Positions 21,960 to 34,190 of a stretch of 64,000 nt of DNA are shown in pieces. Position 1 is the stretch's first letter; the number at the start of each line of letters is the position of its first letter. The stretch spans positions 21,243,561-21,307,560 of the forward strand of contig NC_088775.1 in NCBI RefSeq assembly GCF_954871325.1, read 5' to 3'. Made by a program: the position numbers and the translations under genes. A model generated the notes under the pieces. That model saw only the letters and a program-made list of their open reading frames with translations, ran no database searches and was not told the origin of the DNA. The DNA is from Gordionus sp. m RMFG-2023 (taxonomy: Eukaryota > Nematomorpha > Gordioida > Chordodea > Parachordodidae).

Positions 21960-22060
21960 TATTAAATAACTTGAAAAGTAAATAGTTGCTGTCGTTTTAT
22001 TCAAAAAAAGTTACAATTATTGGTTAAATTATTTTAAAAGTAACGAGTTACAGTTATTTT
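21960..22060. repeat. GTTAC-type hAT terminus, second cluster
   Basis: AAAAGTTAC and AAAAGTAACGAGTTACAG steps; could be the partner of 18,837-19,080, which would place family D inside an old hAT. Confidence 0.4.
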
Positions 22061-23150
22061 TCTAATAATAATTTCATCATATTAACTTATTAAAGTTCAA
22101 ATGAATGAAATGGTGCTTGGATATCATTATTAAAACGGGATTTAAGCCACGAATTAGAATCTTGATTTGCATTTTATTCTAGATGAACGAATATGCCCGT
22201 TGGCTTTGCTGTAGAGATAAGTGCCTATGATCATATTTAAGGATTATTATTATACTCGAAAATATAATTTCTAGATAACATAATGTAACTAGGAGTATCT
22301 TAAATGAGATACTAAAAAAAAATATCACCCCCCCCCCACCCTCCCCTCCCTAGATATAATAACTGCGTCATAACCCTCCACGTGATAGATGAGACTGGTA
22401 TAAATATTTTCTTGAAATTTTTTCTAATATGCATCTAGCAATATTTAAAAGAAATAGGAATAAAAAAATTAAAATTAATTACGAAGAAAAAAACATAAGA
22501 GCCCATTTTTACAAAATAGCACTTCTTTTTACCAACCAAGATTTATCTTTATCTTTCCCGCTTTAAATCAAATCGTCTCAATTGATTTATAAACATCGTA
22601 TTCATTTGGGCAAACAACCATTTATTTATTAAATAACATGCATATTGCATGGTACTACCTCAAATACAATTGCCATATATATACCCACTTTGTTTTGCAT
22701 AATATAATTGTGAGTATTAGGGGTAGGGTAGTGCAATAACAATTTTGAGTAACGCTTATTAATTTTAAAAAAAGTATTAGTGTTTCACATAGGTTTGGCC
22801 GAAGTACGTTTTTATCTCACCTAATAAGGTTAACTTTACTCTGGCGGTTTGGTTTCAATTTTTTAATAGTTTAAGTTATTGTTTGTTTATCTCATCTAAT
22901 AAGGTTATTGTTATTTACATTGTAACGATTTAGTTTCAATTTTTTAAATCATAGTAAAGTTATAGATAGGTTCAGTTTTGATTTTAATAACACTTAAATT
23001 AGAACTACAATTCAAAATAAATTATATATCTTTATAAAATATTAACAATGATAATTTTATTATTATTTTTTAAATTTATCAATTCCATTTTTGTTTTTTC
23101 TCTTAATTATCAATCATTTTTATTTATTTCGTTTAAATAAGAAATCCTAA
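22060..23150. other. No recognised gene
   Basis: AT-rich. Holds a C-rich run at 22,327-22,351 and an imperfect two-unit direct repeat (TTTATCTCACCTAATAAGGTT .. GGTTTCAATTTTTTAA) at about 22,810-22,955. Confidence 0.5.
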
Positions 23151-23154
23151 AAAA

Positions 23155-23345
23155 AGTATCCCAAATGAGGAATTGAACCGTTGCATAATCGCGAATCTAG
23201 TATTTTGAAACTATTATCACAATTCGCAAATGCATTTTCATGAGTATTATTGCGAATGTATTACCTCGGAAACATCATCACTAATGCATTGCCACTAATA
23301 TATTTCCGCGAATCGTATTACCGCGAAAATATTATCGCTAACATT
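23155..23345. repeat. GCGAAT / ATTCGC motif cluster
   Basis: Many short steps such as ATCGCGAATC, TTGCGAATGTATTACC, AATGCATTGCC, CCGCGAATCGTATTACC and CGCGAAAATATTATCGC. The same motif class marks 26,150-26,335, 26,985-27,390, 35,515-35,785 and 50,276-50,345; in the last two it caps element F, so these are probably subterminal repeats of a related transposon group. Confidence 0.6.
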
Positions 23346-23399
23346 TATTTACATTTGTCAAACGCTTGTTATAATTGATGTTTTTTTCTATTTTAACTT

Positions 23400-24530
23400 C
23401 CACCTTTTCGGGTGGTAAGCTCCTTCAATATTTTTTTACATTGTTCATACAATCCATCTTATTCAATTTATATTTAGGGATGGTTTTAACTTTAGGAGCC
23501 CGTTGGAGTTTTGGTTTGCCTCTCTTTCATTTCTGAACTCTTAACCTTATTTTCCATATAGTTTTTGGGCTCATCGTTGCATACCACGTTAGTCTGTATA
23601 AAATGATCTTTTTTTTTATGGGTACTACTTTTAAACTTCCTAGTATATTTGATTTCGCATCATATACTTTTTAGATCCTCGGCTCCATTAAATGTAAACC
23701 TTTCTCGTTTAATTCTTTGATTGGCTATGTTTCTGACCTATATAGGAATAGGGTAGTTGGCTGTACTATGGAACTGTATAATAGCTCTCTCTCTTTAATT
23801 ATTCTTTTAAGGTTTTTTTATATATTTTTTCTATTTTGTAATATGAAATTCATCAATTAATATATTTTTATTTTTGAGATATTTTGATTTATATGTTACC
23901 TTATAACGATTTTGAAAGAATAATTATTAAATTTTAACATATATTTTACTGTAATATTTTTTAAATTTAATTATATTTATATAAATATTTTAATCTATAT
24001 TCCACATTATAAACCACATTAGTGGCATATCTAAGGGGATAAGGGCAAACAAAGAGTGCCCATCTTGAAATATTCGTTGAAAAAAATAAAACTGACTTTC
24101 AAAGTGAATAATTGCACTAGCATTCCCGAAAGAAAATAGATTTTTTAAGGTTATTTGGTCTTTATACAGATCCGTCATATCCCTATTTTTAAAAAAAGGT
24201 TTTAAATTTTCTAATGAAATAGGTAGAGTAGTAGTATTGAAAAAAAGATTTTTAAGACATAAACAAGTCTAATAGGAAAAATTTATGGGATTGGCATCTA
24301 AATCCCACGCAAATTAAAGTGAAAGATATACAGTTCCATAGTACAGCAAACTATCTTACATAGGCCAGGAACATGCCGAGAATGATAGCATCCAAAAAAT
24401 ATAAGATACGAAATGCAAATATACAAGGAAGTTTAGAAGTAATATACCCATAAGAACAAAGATCATTGTAAACATACTAAGGTGGCGTGGACATATTTCT
24501 ATATAATTTGCCTTTAATCCCAGCTTAGCA
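23400..24530. repeat. Inverted pair of a LINE-like scrap
   Basis: About 23,570-23,790 and 24,328-24,495 are diverged reverse complements (ACAGTTCCATAGTACAGC, AGGAAGTTTA.AAGTA, CCCATAA). Read forward from 24,400 the sequence gives KYKIRNANIQGSLEV and then ILRWRGHI, similar to the ..LRWFGHV.. block after the RT domain in LINEs. The similarity is short. Confidence 0.4.
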
Positions 24531-26150
24531 AATGAACTCGACAGGGAAAAAAACCTAAAACCAGATAAAGTTAAATATATGGGTTTTGCAGTATAAAAGT
24601 ATTATGTGTACTTTATTCATCAGAAAATCAAACAATTTAGTTTTGAAAATAAAAAGACCAGATATTTAAACTGTTATGTTTATATATTGCGATCCACTTA
24701 TGGTTCAGAGGCAAATAATTTCAGAAATTTGGTTACTGTTCATTTGCTAAAAATTACAAAGATTAAAAAAATATGATTAGAACGTGTTAGTAATATATTT
24801 TCCAAAATGTCAAAATTTATCTTTATGCGCTATGAAGATAAAATAAATGAATCCCGAGAATATATCTTTTAACTGAGACTTGGGTTGCAGGGACTACCAG
24901 CAGTGTTGTTGCGTATTGAAAAAACTTCGGGTATTAATATTTTTTAGATTTCTCAAAAAGCCTCTCTTTAGTCACTCTTTCAATTTTTAATAAAGTAATT
25001 TATTATTCTTTTTCTTAATTCCTATTTTGAAATGATAATAAATTTTCAACTTCATCAACATATTATTAAGCTCTGAGATGGCTGGGACTTCTACCATAGT
25101 AAGGGGGGGGGGTTGATGCAAGATCGTCATTGAAATTAAAGGGTGGTTCGATTTGATTTCCTTTTTTTGCTTATTTGGATTACGATTTCCTTTCTTTTTT
25201 GTCTAATCTGATGTTAAGGCATTGACTGGGGGGGGGGGGATAAAGGTTCGTAAAAAGACAATCCAATCAATTTTGCAATACATTATTTAATGCTATAAAC
25301 TCTGCCATGTCAATTTGAGATGAGCTTTGGCCTTTTCTTTTATTAAGAGAAAAAAAAACTTATATAGCACTATCAAAATAATAAAAACAAATAAAACTCA
25401 TTTAATATTGAACTTTTGTATTGAGGCGAGAAAATTTTGTTTTGTGTGCTATACATTTTAATCAGGTAACATAAAATCACCCATTGATACATGTTCTCTT
25501 TATAGAACTAAGATTAAAAGCAATTATCATAAAAGTGTCTTAAAGGATAAAACATAGCATTTTAAAGTGAAGTCTTGGATTATTAAAACTCCTTCGATAC
25601 CTGTAATATCCAAAACTGGTTCCTTAAATACCCCAGGCCTAGTTTACATTATAAATATATATTTTTATGAAAATGCTAGCCCTATTCTATTAATATAATC
25701 TTCCACTACACTCTCAAAAACACCTAAATGACAAAATTAAATTTTAAATCCACTGCTAATCTCAAGCACAAAATTATTTGCGAGTTCCAATTATCTGTCT
25801 GGCGCAATGGTTTATGATATAAGACGTGATACAAATTTAATATATTTTGGCACGAGCCCTATTCAAAATATTTATATATTTTTAGGCCCAATCCCGGCCA
25901 ATTTTTAATTTTAGGCCTGAGCCTGGTCTGCCCAAAAGTTTAATTTAAAATATAAATATATCCATTTTTATACAGTTAAAAAATTTTTTTAATTGCCTTC
26001 TCATTAATCACAGAGAAAACATAATATTGTTTAAAATTTTTATTCAAAAATAAAAGCCTGGGCCCAAAATATTTTTTGATCCGAACCATACCTTATTCTT
26101 ATTTATGGACTTTACTTCAGTCTAAATGCCAATAAATATAAAAATGTTAA
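24530..26150. other. No recognised gene
   Basis: AT-rich, with G runs at about 25,105 and 25,227. A GC-rich patch at 25,850-26,090 has inverted GGCCC/GGGCC and AGGCCTGAGCCTGG blocks like the termini of small hAT elements. Confidence 0.45.
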
Positions 26151-26335
26151 TCTTCGCCACATTGCATTCCCCATAATGCGTTTATGGAAGTGCATTAGAT
26201 ATGTTATCGCTGTAATACATTTACGGAAATGCATTCACGATAATGTTTTCGCTCTAATACATATTCGCTGTAATGGTTTGCGCGAATACATTCATATTCA
26301 GGGGAATGCATTCGCATTAATATATTCACGAAAAA
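26150..26335. repeat. GCGAAT / ATTCGC motif cluster, inverted relative to 23.2 kb
   Basis: GTGCATTAGATATG, GAAATGCATTCACG, GCGCGAATACATTC and GAATGCATTCGC steps. Together with 23,155-23,345 it could bound a 3.2-kb element. Confidence 0.5.
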
Positions 26336-26985
26336 TTTGATCTGGTTTCTAATTGTGTAAATAATATTTCTTAAATTTCAAATATATAATGCATATACAA
26401 TACAAAAAAAATAAAAAGTCAAACTCCTATACAATTTCCGGTGAAGTTAACCAATCCATTGACATCACTTCTATATATTTCCGAAGATAAATATCACCTG
26501 GAATATCTTAAACACACCATTCACGTCAAAGAAGTTATCCTAGGTTTTTAATATTTATTAGAAATTTATATTAATTGGCGAAGAGTTGGAATCAAAAATA
26601 AACATACAAGTAAAAGGGAATATTAAAAATGATGGGCTGGGTAGAATGCATCGAATAATGATATATTTTAATTTAAAGCTTTTATGTAATCTTTTAATAG
26701 GATAAAAAACCAAATTTTAAAATTTAAAAATACTAAAAGAAGAATAAAGTTATCTGAAAATTAGTTAAATCTTTAAAAAAATTAAGTCGTACTAGGATAA
26801 AAATTTAAAAATGTATAAATCTAAAATAATGTTCGATTAAAAAAAAGGAATCGTATAGTTATTATTCAAAATCAAAAACTTATAATAATATCTTGATATG
26901 ATTTAATTACCAATGGATATTTCCTCAAAGGTGAGACATAAATAGCTTTATAAAATAATAGCAATGGAGCTATCATTTTTAAATT
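26335..26985. other. No recognised gene
   Basis: AT-rich, no structure noted. Confidence 0.5.
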
Positions 26986-27390
26986 ATTATTCAGTACGGT
27001 TTAGATGTCATATCCGTGAAATACATTATCTCGAATATCGATTACTACACTTCTAAAATAATATTTCTACAAATGTATTACCTACCACAAATTCATTTCT
27101 GCAAATAATAGCGAAAACATTATTTTTTTTTACAGATGGAGAACTCCCGTCTAATACAAATACTTTCATATAAAAAAAAATTTTTTTTAGCAAATATTTA
27201 TCGAATCCTAACTGCATTTTAGTCTGTCTAGTTTAATTTCATTAATAGAAATTCTTCTAATATCAAATATGGAAATTTATATAACGCATTCATGGTCATG
27301 GTACTGTAATAAATTCACGGTATTGTATTCGCTTTAATATATTTTGAAATACATTATCAATAATGCAACCGGAAATATATCTTAGCAACA
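26985..27390. repeat. GCGAAT / ATTCGC motif cluster, weak
   Basis: Two groups of steps (27,015-27,110 and 27,285-27,385) such as GTATTACCTACCACAAATTC and GTATTCGCTTTAATATATT, in opposite senses, flanking a short AT-rich core. Confidence 0.4.
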
Positions 27391-28020
27391 TTTACGAAAG
27401 TCCTATCGAGTAGATTCGAGGCTATGACGTGAAGCTAGGTGCATCATACATCATGAATAAAATATAGGCCTGGCCCATGGCGCTAAAAAATATGAAATAA
27501 CTAATTTGAAACCGGAATACAAAGCAAACGAAACATTATTTCTAGAATGTATCAATATATCATATTTAATTATATGCATTCATTTATAAACATATTCTAT
27601 TTACTATGCATAAATAAAGTTAATTTAGTTATATAAAAATATTACTGACTTTGACTGAATTTATTTGACCTATCATTTAATCAGCTCTGGTTACTTTATA
27701 AGTCGATATATTTTTAATAAAAATATAATGTATTTTCTAAGAAATACAAAAAAATAGCGCGATATAATTTTTATTGTTATAAAATGAAATAGGATAGGAT
27801 AGACTTTTTTTTATTCTCAAATTTAGTTCCTAGCACCTTTCCCGAATTAGGTCCAATCTTTTCCACCGTTATTTTTAGATTCAACTGAATTTTCTCTGCC
27901 GGGCAGCTATTATTGGGCTAATGTTATACTCTACCAAAGCAGTGTTGAGCAAATTAATATTTTATTTTGATCGAAACTGCCACATTTGTTTATAATATAT
28001 AAAAATCTTAATTTTCGAAA
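27390..28020. other. No recognised gene
   Basis: AT-rich, no coding signal. Confidence 0.5.
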
Positions 28021-28074
28021 AGCGTCTGTGGCCTAGTCGATAAGATCGTTTCTGGCCAATCCGATAGTTCTGTG

Positions 28075-29057
28075 TATACCTACAAAAATACGAATCGAAT
28101 CGAATTATTCGTATTTGTTTAAATCGAATAATTTATTATTCGTATTCGTATGAATAATAAAATGATTATTCGATTCGATTCGAAAATTTTATTTACCATG
28201 AATTAAAAAAGATCTATTATAAAATTTATTTTGTAAAATTTAACTAAGGATAAAGACAAACAAATTTTATTAGTGAGACAAAATAGAAGCATACATATAT
28301 AATATATTAATATACAATGTGAAAAAATCAATATAATATTCATATCTATAATGTAGAAGATAAATCTGACAACAGCCAATTTTTTAAACATAAAGTTTTT
28401 CGGATTGTTTCCTCCTTTAACGACATTCTGTATTTTGTAACCATATGAGCTCCAACAGAAAAGAGTCGCTCACGTGGGGTTGAAGATCCCTGTATCGACA
28501 ATATGTCCCTCGCCATTTTAGATAACACGGCATTAGCAATATTTTACAAATAAAGTGGTAAAAACTTTAGGCAAAAAGTCAAATTTATGATTTCTCCATC
28601 ATCAAATGAAAGAGAAATATCAGGTTTGCCCGTCATTCTTGATGTGATGGGATTAACAGTTTATTATAATTGTATATGTTATGTGTTATATAAATTACCT
28701 TCTTCGTCCATCTCTATTTTAAAAGAAATTTCTAAAGTAATGGTCTATTATGAGATAAATTAAAATGAAGTTTCAAAATTTGGCGCAATTTTCATTATTC
28801 CACTAGGAGATTTTATTAAATTGAAATAATTTCAAATAATTACTAATAATAATATATGATTATTTTCCAATATATATTAATACTATAAATTATTTTAGTC
28901 GAATAATTCGATCGAATAATAGATAAAAAATTATTCGACGAATAATATATTTTCCTTATTCGAATTCGATTCGAATTTTCGAATCGAATAATTGTGTTAT
29001 TCGTATTCGTAAAATACGAATCGAATATCGAATAACAAATAATTCGTTTTAGGTATA
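28075..29057 (-). mobile_element. hAT derivative with ATTCG-rich ends and perfect 8-bp target duplication
   Basis: 983 bp. Ends are TATACCTA and its inverse TAGGTATA, followed by dense CGAATCGAAT / ATTCGTATTCG steps (28,085-28,190 and 28,895-29,045). Flanked by identical GTTCTGTG octamers at 28,067-28,074 and 29,058-29,065. The interior keeps only a transposase C-terminus (28,346-28,528). So it is an internally deleted, non-autonomous hAT. Confidence 0.85.
28346..28528 (-). pseudogene. hAT transposase C-terminal fragment
   Basis: A 60-residue open frame: MLSKMARDILSIQGSSTPRE then RLFSVGAHMVTKYRMSL and TIRKTLCLKNWL. This is the hAT dimerisation region (LSI..SS..ERLFS.G....R..L....V..L..LKNW). 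The rest of the transposase is absent from this element. Confidence 0.8.
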
Positions 29058-29094
29058 GTTCTGTGTTCGAATCCAGAAAGAACCATATTTTTTA

Positions 29095-30505
29095 TCTGAA
29101 GTCAACTTGGTGTATAGGATTACGAGATTCCATCTCTTAATATATATAAAAAGATTTTATTGCATTTCAAAAAAAATTGGTCGTTGTTTAGCAAACAAGG
29201 CTGTTAAAAAAATCTCGACTTTATTTTATTTTGATTCCGTTAAAAAATTTTGACCACATGTGAATAATTTTATATAATATGTCATAGCTTTTTACTATTA
29301 ATCTGACAAGAGTCGGTTAAATCTATTAGTAATCAATTAACAAATTAATGGCTATTTTGTTAATTTTTAATTATATACTTTAATATTCTTATTTTTATCA
29401 TTCAATCATAAACCAATATTTTATTTATAATATGCCTATGTTCCAAGTTTCAGATCATAGTTTACTATGAAAAATGCTACATTAACTACACATAAATTAT
29501 TAACAATCTAATACATAATCAATTATTATATATTTGATAATAAAGCTCCTGCTCATGAGAATCACGTGATAGCTATACACAAACACGGGCACAACTTTGG
29601 GGGTCTACCAACTTTCTTTTGGATAAGTGTTGCATTACTCATCGTTTTATTTCATTTATTCCTCTTTAAACTCATTTATAGTGAATATTGTAATAACGGA
29701 TCAGGTTATTTTAGAGACAAATATTCTGTTTAATCAATCATTTGCGAATAAATATAATTTTTACTATTTTCAAATGTATATAAATTATTCAAAAAATAGT
29801 CTATTAATTCCTATGCAATAAAAATTTGTATTTAATTGACGATCCAAATGTAATACCCATCAAATTGTGTATTATTTTTATTATATAATAAGTTATTATT
29901 TATCTTACAATATTGTATTATTAGTATTTATAATAAAATAATAATTTTATTTTACACACATTTATTTATTGCCTTAAAAGTTAATTAGGACTGGACCAAT
30001 ACCAATATTTTCTTGGCAACCAATATAAAATCAAATAATGGTATTTTTTAAATTAAAACTTTTTTTCAATTTTAAAGGAAAAGTATATAATTTTTTATAA
30101 ATTAGTTGCTCCACAATCTTTCCCCTTAGATGTGAACCCGAACCCTCGTGTTTTTGTGGAACCCAAACCCGAATCTTTTTTAAAGTTGAGGGTTCAGTTA
30201 TCCAAAAATTTTATAAATAAATTCATGAAAAATAAATAAAAGAGATTTTCACTGAATCATTTTTCGTTTTCTTCGCATTTTTCAAAATTTCCTATTTTCT
30301 GCCTCCATTAGGTAAACTTTTATTTTAATTGATAATTAATATTCTATAATAAAACGTTGCTTAATTTTTATATCCATTTTGAAAAGTAAATAATGTGATA
30401 AAAATATAAAAATTTTTTTTAGATATTCAATTTAAATTAAAATACGAGCAATCGCGGAAATCTTAAAGAGGATATTTTGGAACATATTATGATTGTTCAA
30501 TTAGA
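29095..30505. other. No recognised gene
   Basis: AT-rich. A hydrophobic 64-residue frame at 29,627-29,821 looks like chance. At 30,130-30,180 there is a GAACCCGAACCC-type patch resembling a hAT end. Confidence 0.5.
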
Positions 30506-30507
30506 TA

Positions 30508-31480
30508 AAGCTAGTGTTAAAAGGTAACTTCAAAAGAGCTAACGTTGTTATTAATGGCAGTACCTTTTTTTGAAGAAAAGGAATGCCATTCGTTACTTTC
30601 TTCTAGAGGTCACGGATAACGCGTCTTTTTTTTGAATAGCTGTAACGCAGAATGTTACTCGTTACTTAAAAATTCTTATTAATTAAAAATATGGGAATTG
30701 ATTGTATTAATAATTTAAACCGAGATTTTAATTCAGATCAACCACCAAATTCTTTCATTTTACTTTTAATTTTCGTTATCAAATTTTTAGTGTTAATCTA
30801 ATTAATATTAAATCAATCAAGGTATGTTAATTTATATTCTTATTCTCCAATATTATAATTTAAAAGAATATCATGTCAATTCTTATTTCTTCTGATGATG
30901 ACCATGAATTAACCTTGACCTGGTCCCAATTTTTACATCAATAAAGAAAATTAATGTCCCAACTCCAATCTCAATTGTTAAATAAACATGGGCTTCCAAA
31001 ATTGTGCAACCATTTTTTAGGAAAAAATAAGAATTTATCTGATTAAAACGGTTACAACAAGGAATAACTCTTTTTATAACTTCGTGAAATTAATAGATAG
31101 TCTTTAAAGAGAATGACCACAAATTTGACGAATCTTGTGATAATTCCAAATCACAGTAATTGCTAACAGGTCAAGTAATGTATGGTTAGTGTTAATTAAG
31201 AAATATATTTTTATAGGGTATACAACAATCTTCGGTTTTGATTTTAGAGAGCAAAAAAAAGGCATTTGGGAATCTCACTCCCACGATAACTATTATAATA
31301 ATATTTAAAAAGTTTTCAATAATTTCAAATTTTGTAAGCCACTTATTAATTCAATACTGCAAGACAGATACTATTAAAATATTGTTTGCAATTTGATTAT
31401 ATTTATTTTTAATAGATTCGAACGCATCTATAAAGAAGTATATATACTATCAGCAATAATTCATCTGCTACTTAGATTGG
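30508..31480 (+). mobile_element. GTTAC-type hAT relic
   Basis: Begins with CTAGTGTTAAAAGGTAAC and a terminal block clearly homologous to the reverse complement of 56,735-56,888 (GAAGAAAAGGAATGCCATTC, then TTCTTCTAGAGGTC). 31,080-31,340 matches the reverse complement of 54,660-54,900, including a CATTTGGGAATCTCACTCCC block. Intervening coding sequence is missing, so this is a deleted copy of the hAT at 53.9-56.9 kb. Confidence 0.75.
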
Positions 31481-31597
31481 ATTGACCCTGGAAAATTATA
31501 GGTCAAAGAAGGAAGAAAGCTTCTTAATTCCAGTTTTGAAAAAAAACAGACTACATACCAGATTATTTCCTCGTAAAGATGTAATAAATTTTGACGC

Positions 31598-32022
31598 AAA
31601 GAGCCGGCGGCTCGATTAGTTGGCTCACTTAGTCTGCTCGATTGGTCGGTGCACTTAGTCGAATCGTGGGTCAGCTCATTTTTTTAGTTTATAAGTTAAT
31701 TTTAATTATTTTTTTAAAATGTATTTTGTAAAACGGCTCCATTCGAATTTTTATAACTCAATATTTTATCTTCAAAAATATTACACAAGCTTGAAAATCT
31801 TGCTTAGATATGCCAGATAGGTTTGGGCATTGTGAAATCTCAAGGCATAGACAATATTTTTCTGGCTAAAATATTAAGTTAGCCTTAAATATCGGCTTAA
31901 ATCGAGCTGTTTATTTAACAATCGTATTTTGTAATAAATTTTTATAGATTTATAATTTGGTTTTTAGTGTTTATAAACTACTGAGTCGAGTTTCTAGTCG
32001 AAAGATCGACTCTGACTTGAAG
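31598..32022. mobile_element. Possible MITE with GAGCC/GGCTC ends
   Basis: Left end AGAGCCGGCGGCTCGATT is a near palindrome followed by repeated GGCTCACTTAGTC / CGGTGCACTTAGTCG steps; right end has GAGTCGAGTTTCTAGTCG and CGACTCTGACTTGAAG. Typical of short hAT-like elements, but exact ends are not fixed. Confidence 0.4.
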
Positions 32023-33625
32023 CGCAATACCTTTTGCGGTTTAAATAAGTAATTTATATATTTTTATTTTGCAGTTAGCTTACATTTTTGTACAATGTTA
32101 ATAGAAAAATATGGTGTAGATTGCCAAATTTTGGGTTGCTGATTAATGTGAACTTGGTTTAGTTCTATAAAAAAAATCATAAAAGGACATTATTTCCATT
32201 TTATTTTAAGTATATTTATGTCGAAACTAAAAAAGATTCTGGACCCGAATTCAGGTTCAGTAATTTTAAACTATTTGACGGAAATTTTGATAACATGAAC
32301 TTAATCAAACCGAAATCTGATTTTATAAAAGAGGTTGAAACCCGCCCCGGTCCATTTTACCCCGGGTTAGGCGAGTCGCTTAAAAATTTTTAAATATATT
32401 CTGAAAAAGTTTAATAACTTGAAGAAAAAGTGTTTATTTTAATTTGCTAAAAAAACGCGAGAAAGCGTAAGTTTGGAAAAAGTAATTGAGTAAAGAATTT
32501 GGTATGAAATCGTGAGAATCACGGCTAAATCGTGATCTGGCAACCTTGCTCCAAATAATTAAAATGCTAATCTTATGATCGAGTCACTTTAATACTAATC
32601 TATCTTAAAAATTACGACGATATAAAATATTTTAATAAATTTAGCAATATAACTTTAAGAAAATTAAATATTGTAAAATAAATAATCATAAAAAAGTATC
32701 CGTTAAAAAATTTAGTTATAATAATTTCATTAATGGCAGCATGATCCTTGATATATCCTAACAAGCTTTATTTGCAGTGCCCGCAGATTGTTGTCATATA
32801 CCTCAATTTTGATAGGCAAAAATTCAAATAGTACGAATAAATTCGGGAAGATATTCCATTTCTTGAAGGTTTCCCTATAAAATCTCCGATATGACCGTAT
32901 GGGGGGTCTCAAAGTGATGAAATTTATGACTTATCCGTAATTTTTACGAGCAAAGTGTTCTAATTCTGAAAATGATGACAATAGAAATAATATTTTTTTA
33001 AAAAAAATAATAGGAATAATATTATTATAAACAAGCGCGTCTAAATATACAAGTTTGGATGGGTATTTGTCGCTTTGTAATAAATATGAATATGTCGTAT
33101 AACAGGGTTAACAACGCTATATAATAAGATATTATAAATTTCATTAAAAAAAGAAATAGTATACCATCATCCACTCTAAAGCAGACCTTGTATTTAAATT
33201 CATGGAACGTGAATTTTAACTATTTGTGATAATATTTGGGAATAATTACATTTATGTATTATCATACTATTTAAATATTCGAAAATTTTATAAAAAATTG
33301 AGTCAATTGATTTATCATACAATTAAATTATCATGCAGGATTTATAAAGGTATAATCTAGTAACAGAAATTATTGAGAAATTTTATTTTAAAATTAATTG
33401 AATACATTAATGATATTAAAAATTTGAGCAAAAATATATTATTTATAAGATTAAAAATATTATTCAATTTGTTGAATATCTATAGAATCAGGGCATTGCA
33501 TAGACTTTTAGCTACCAAGGAAGCTCTTTAAAAAATACATTTCACCTATTTTGCAAATTGTGAGATATAGCATTGCATCAAAACGAAGACTAAAATATAT
33601 TAAAACTATTTAAATTGATATGGAA
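32022..33625. other. No recognised gene
   Basis: AT-rich, with a GC patch (AACCCGCCCCGGTCC .. CCCCGGGTTAGGCGAG) at 32,338-32,385 that looks like a transposon end. The 60-residue frame at 32,730-32,912 is not supported. Confidence 0.5.
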
Positions 33626-33632
33626 CTTTTAC

Positions 33633-34190
33633 ATGTGTTTATGTGGAAATGTCAATAACTCCAAAGGCCGGCATTGCAAGCGCTGTAGAGGCAGATTCAT
33701 TAGGCATTTAAAATGCAATGATACTATTGCCAAGGCCTTGACATCTGCTGGCATCTCATCAACGCCTACTGGCCTTTACAATTCCGATGGTAAGCGGCCT
33801 GATGGTTCTACTATGATCCCTTGAAAGAGAGGCGAATTCTTAACCTAGGATTTCTCATTCATCGATCCTCTTGCCCCTTCCAATATAAATAGGGATGCTC
33901 TACTGGACGCGGAGACGAATAAACTCGCTTAATATTCGCCATCGCTACCTGCCAACTATACATTCCTACCACTAATAGCCACGACTCTTACATCGTTCCG
34001 TTCGGCTCTCATGCCCTCGCCTTCTTTAAAGAGCTGGTAAAATGGATCTCTGTTAGGACCGAGGATCCCAACGAGGTAAGGTTAGCCCTCAACATGATAA
34101 AATGCAATTATCTCAGCTTTATATTCTCAATGACCGAAACCCCCTGATTGAACATCCTATGCGTAGGATAGACTTAGGCTATTATGAAAA
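33633..34190 (+). pseudogene. Retroelement C-terminal domain fragment (CxCG..GRHCKRC type)
   Basis: Plus-strand reading gives CLCGNVNNSKGRHCKRCRGR then HLKCNDTIAKALTSAGIS, NSDGKRPDGSTMIP, then after a stop DFSFIDPLAPSN and LPANYTFLPLIATT. This is the pattern CxCG...G.HGLSC....GR..RH..LND.I.RAL.SAG....EP.GL...DGKRPDG.T.IPW..G...WD.T..DT.APS found C-terminal to reverse transcriptase in proteins of many marine invertebrates. Two stops replace expected tryptophans (after IP, and before DFSF), so it is dead. Its GC content exceeds the surroundings. Confidence 0.7.

Larger units (their letters stand above)
28022..29095 (+). repeat. tRNA-like sequence (SINE head or tRNA pseudogene), split by a hAT insertion
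   Basis: Left part 28,022-28,074 carries an A-box-like TGGCCTAGTCGATAAG; the right part from 29,058 carries the B-box-like TGTTCGAATCCAG. Removing the inserted hAT (28,075-29,057) and one copy of GTTCTGTG would give a tRNA-sized stretch with both internal Pol III boxes in order and spacing, closest in style to tRNA-Arg. Acceptor stem pairing is poor, so it is a pseudogene or the head of a SINE rather than a working tRNA. Confidence 0.5.

Noticed and set aside
25105-25240. G runs as quadruplex regulatory sites
   Set aside because: Isolated single homopolymer runs, also seen at 10,728 and as C runs at 22,327 and 45,931; no four-tract pattern tied to a gene, and such runs are error-prone in assemblies.
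25795-25835. A-box-like TGGCGCAATGG
   Set aside because: No B box within tRNA distance.
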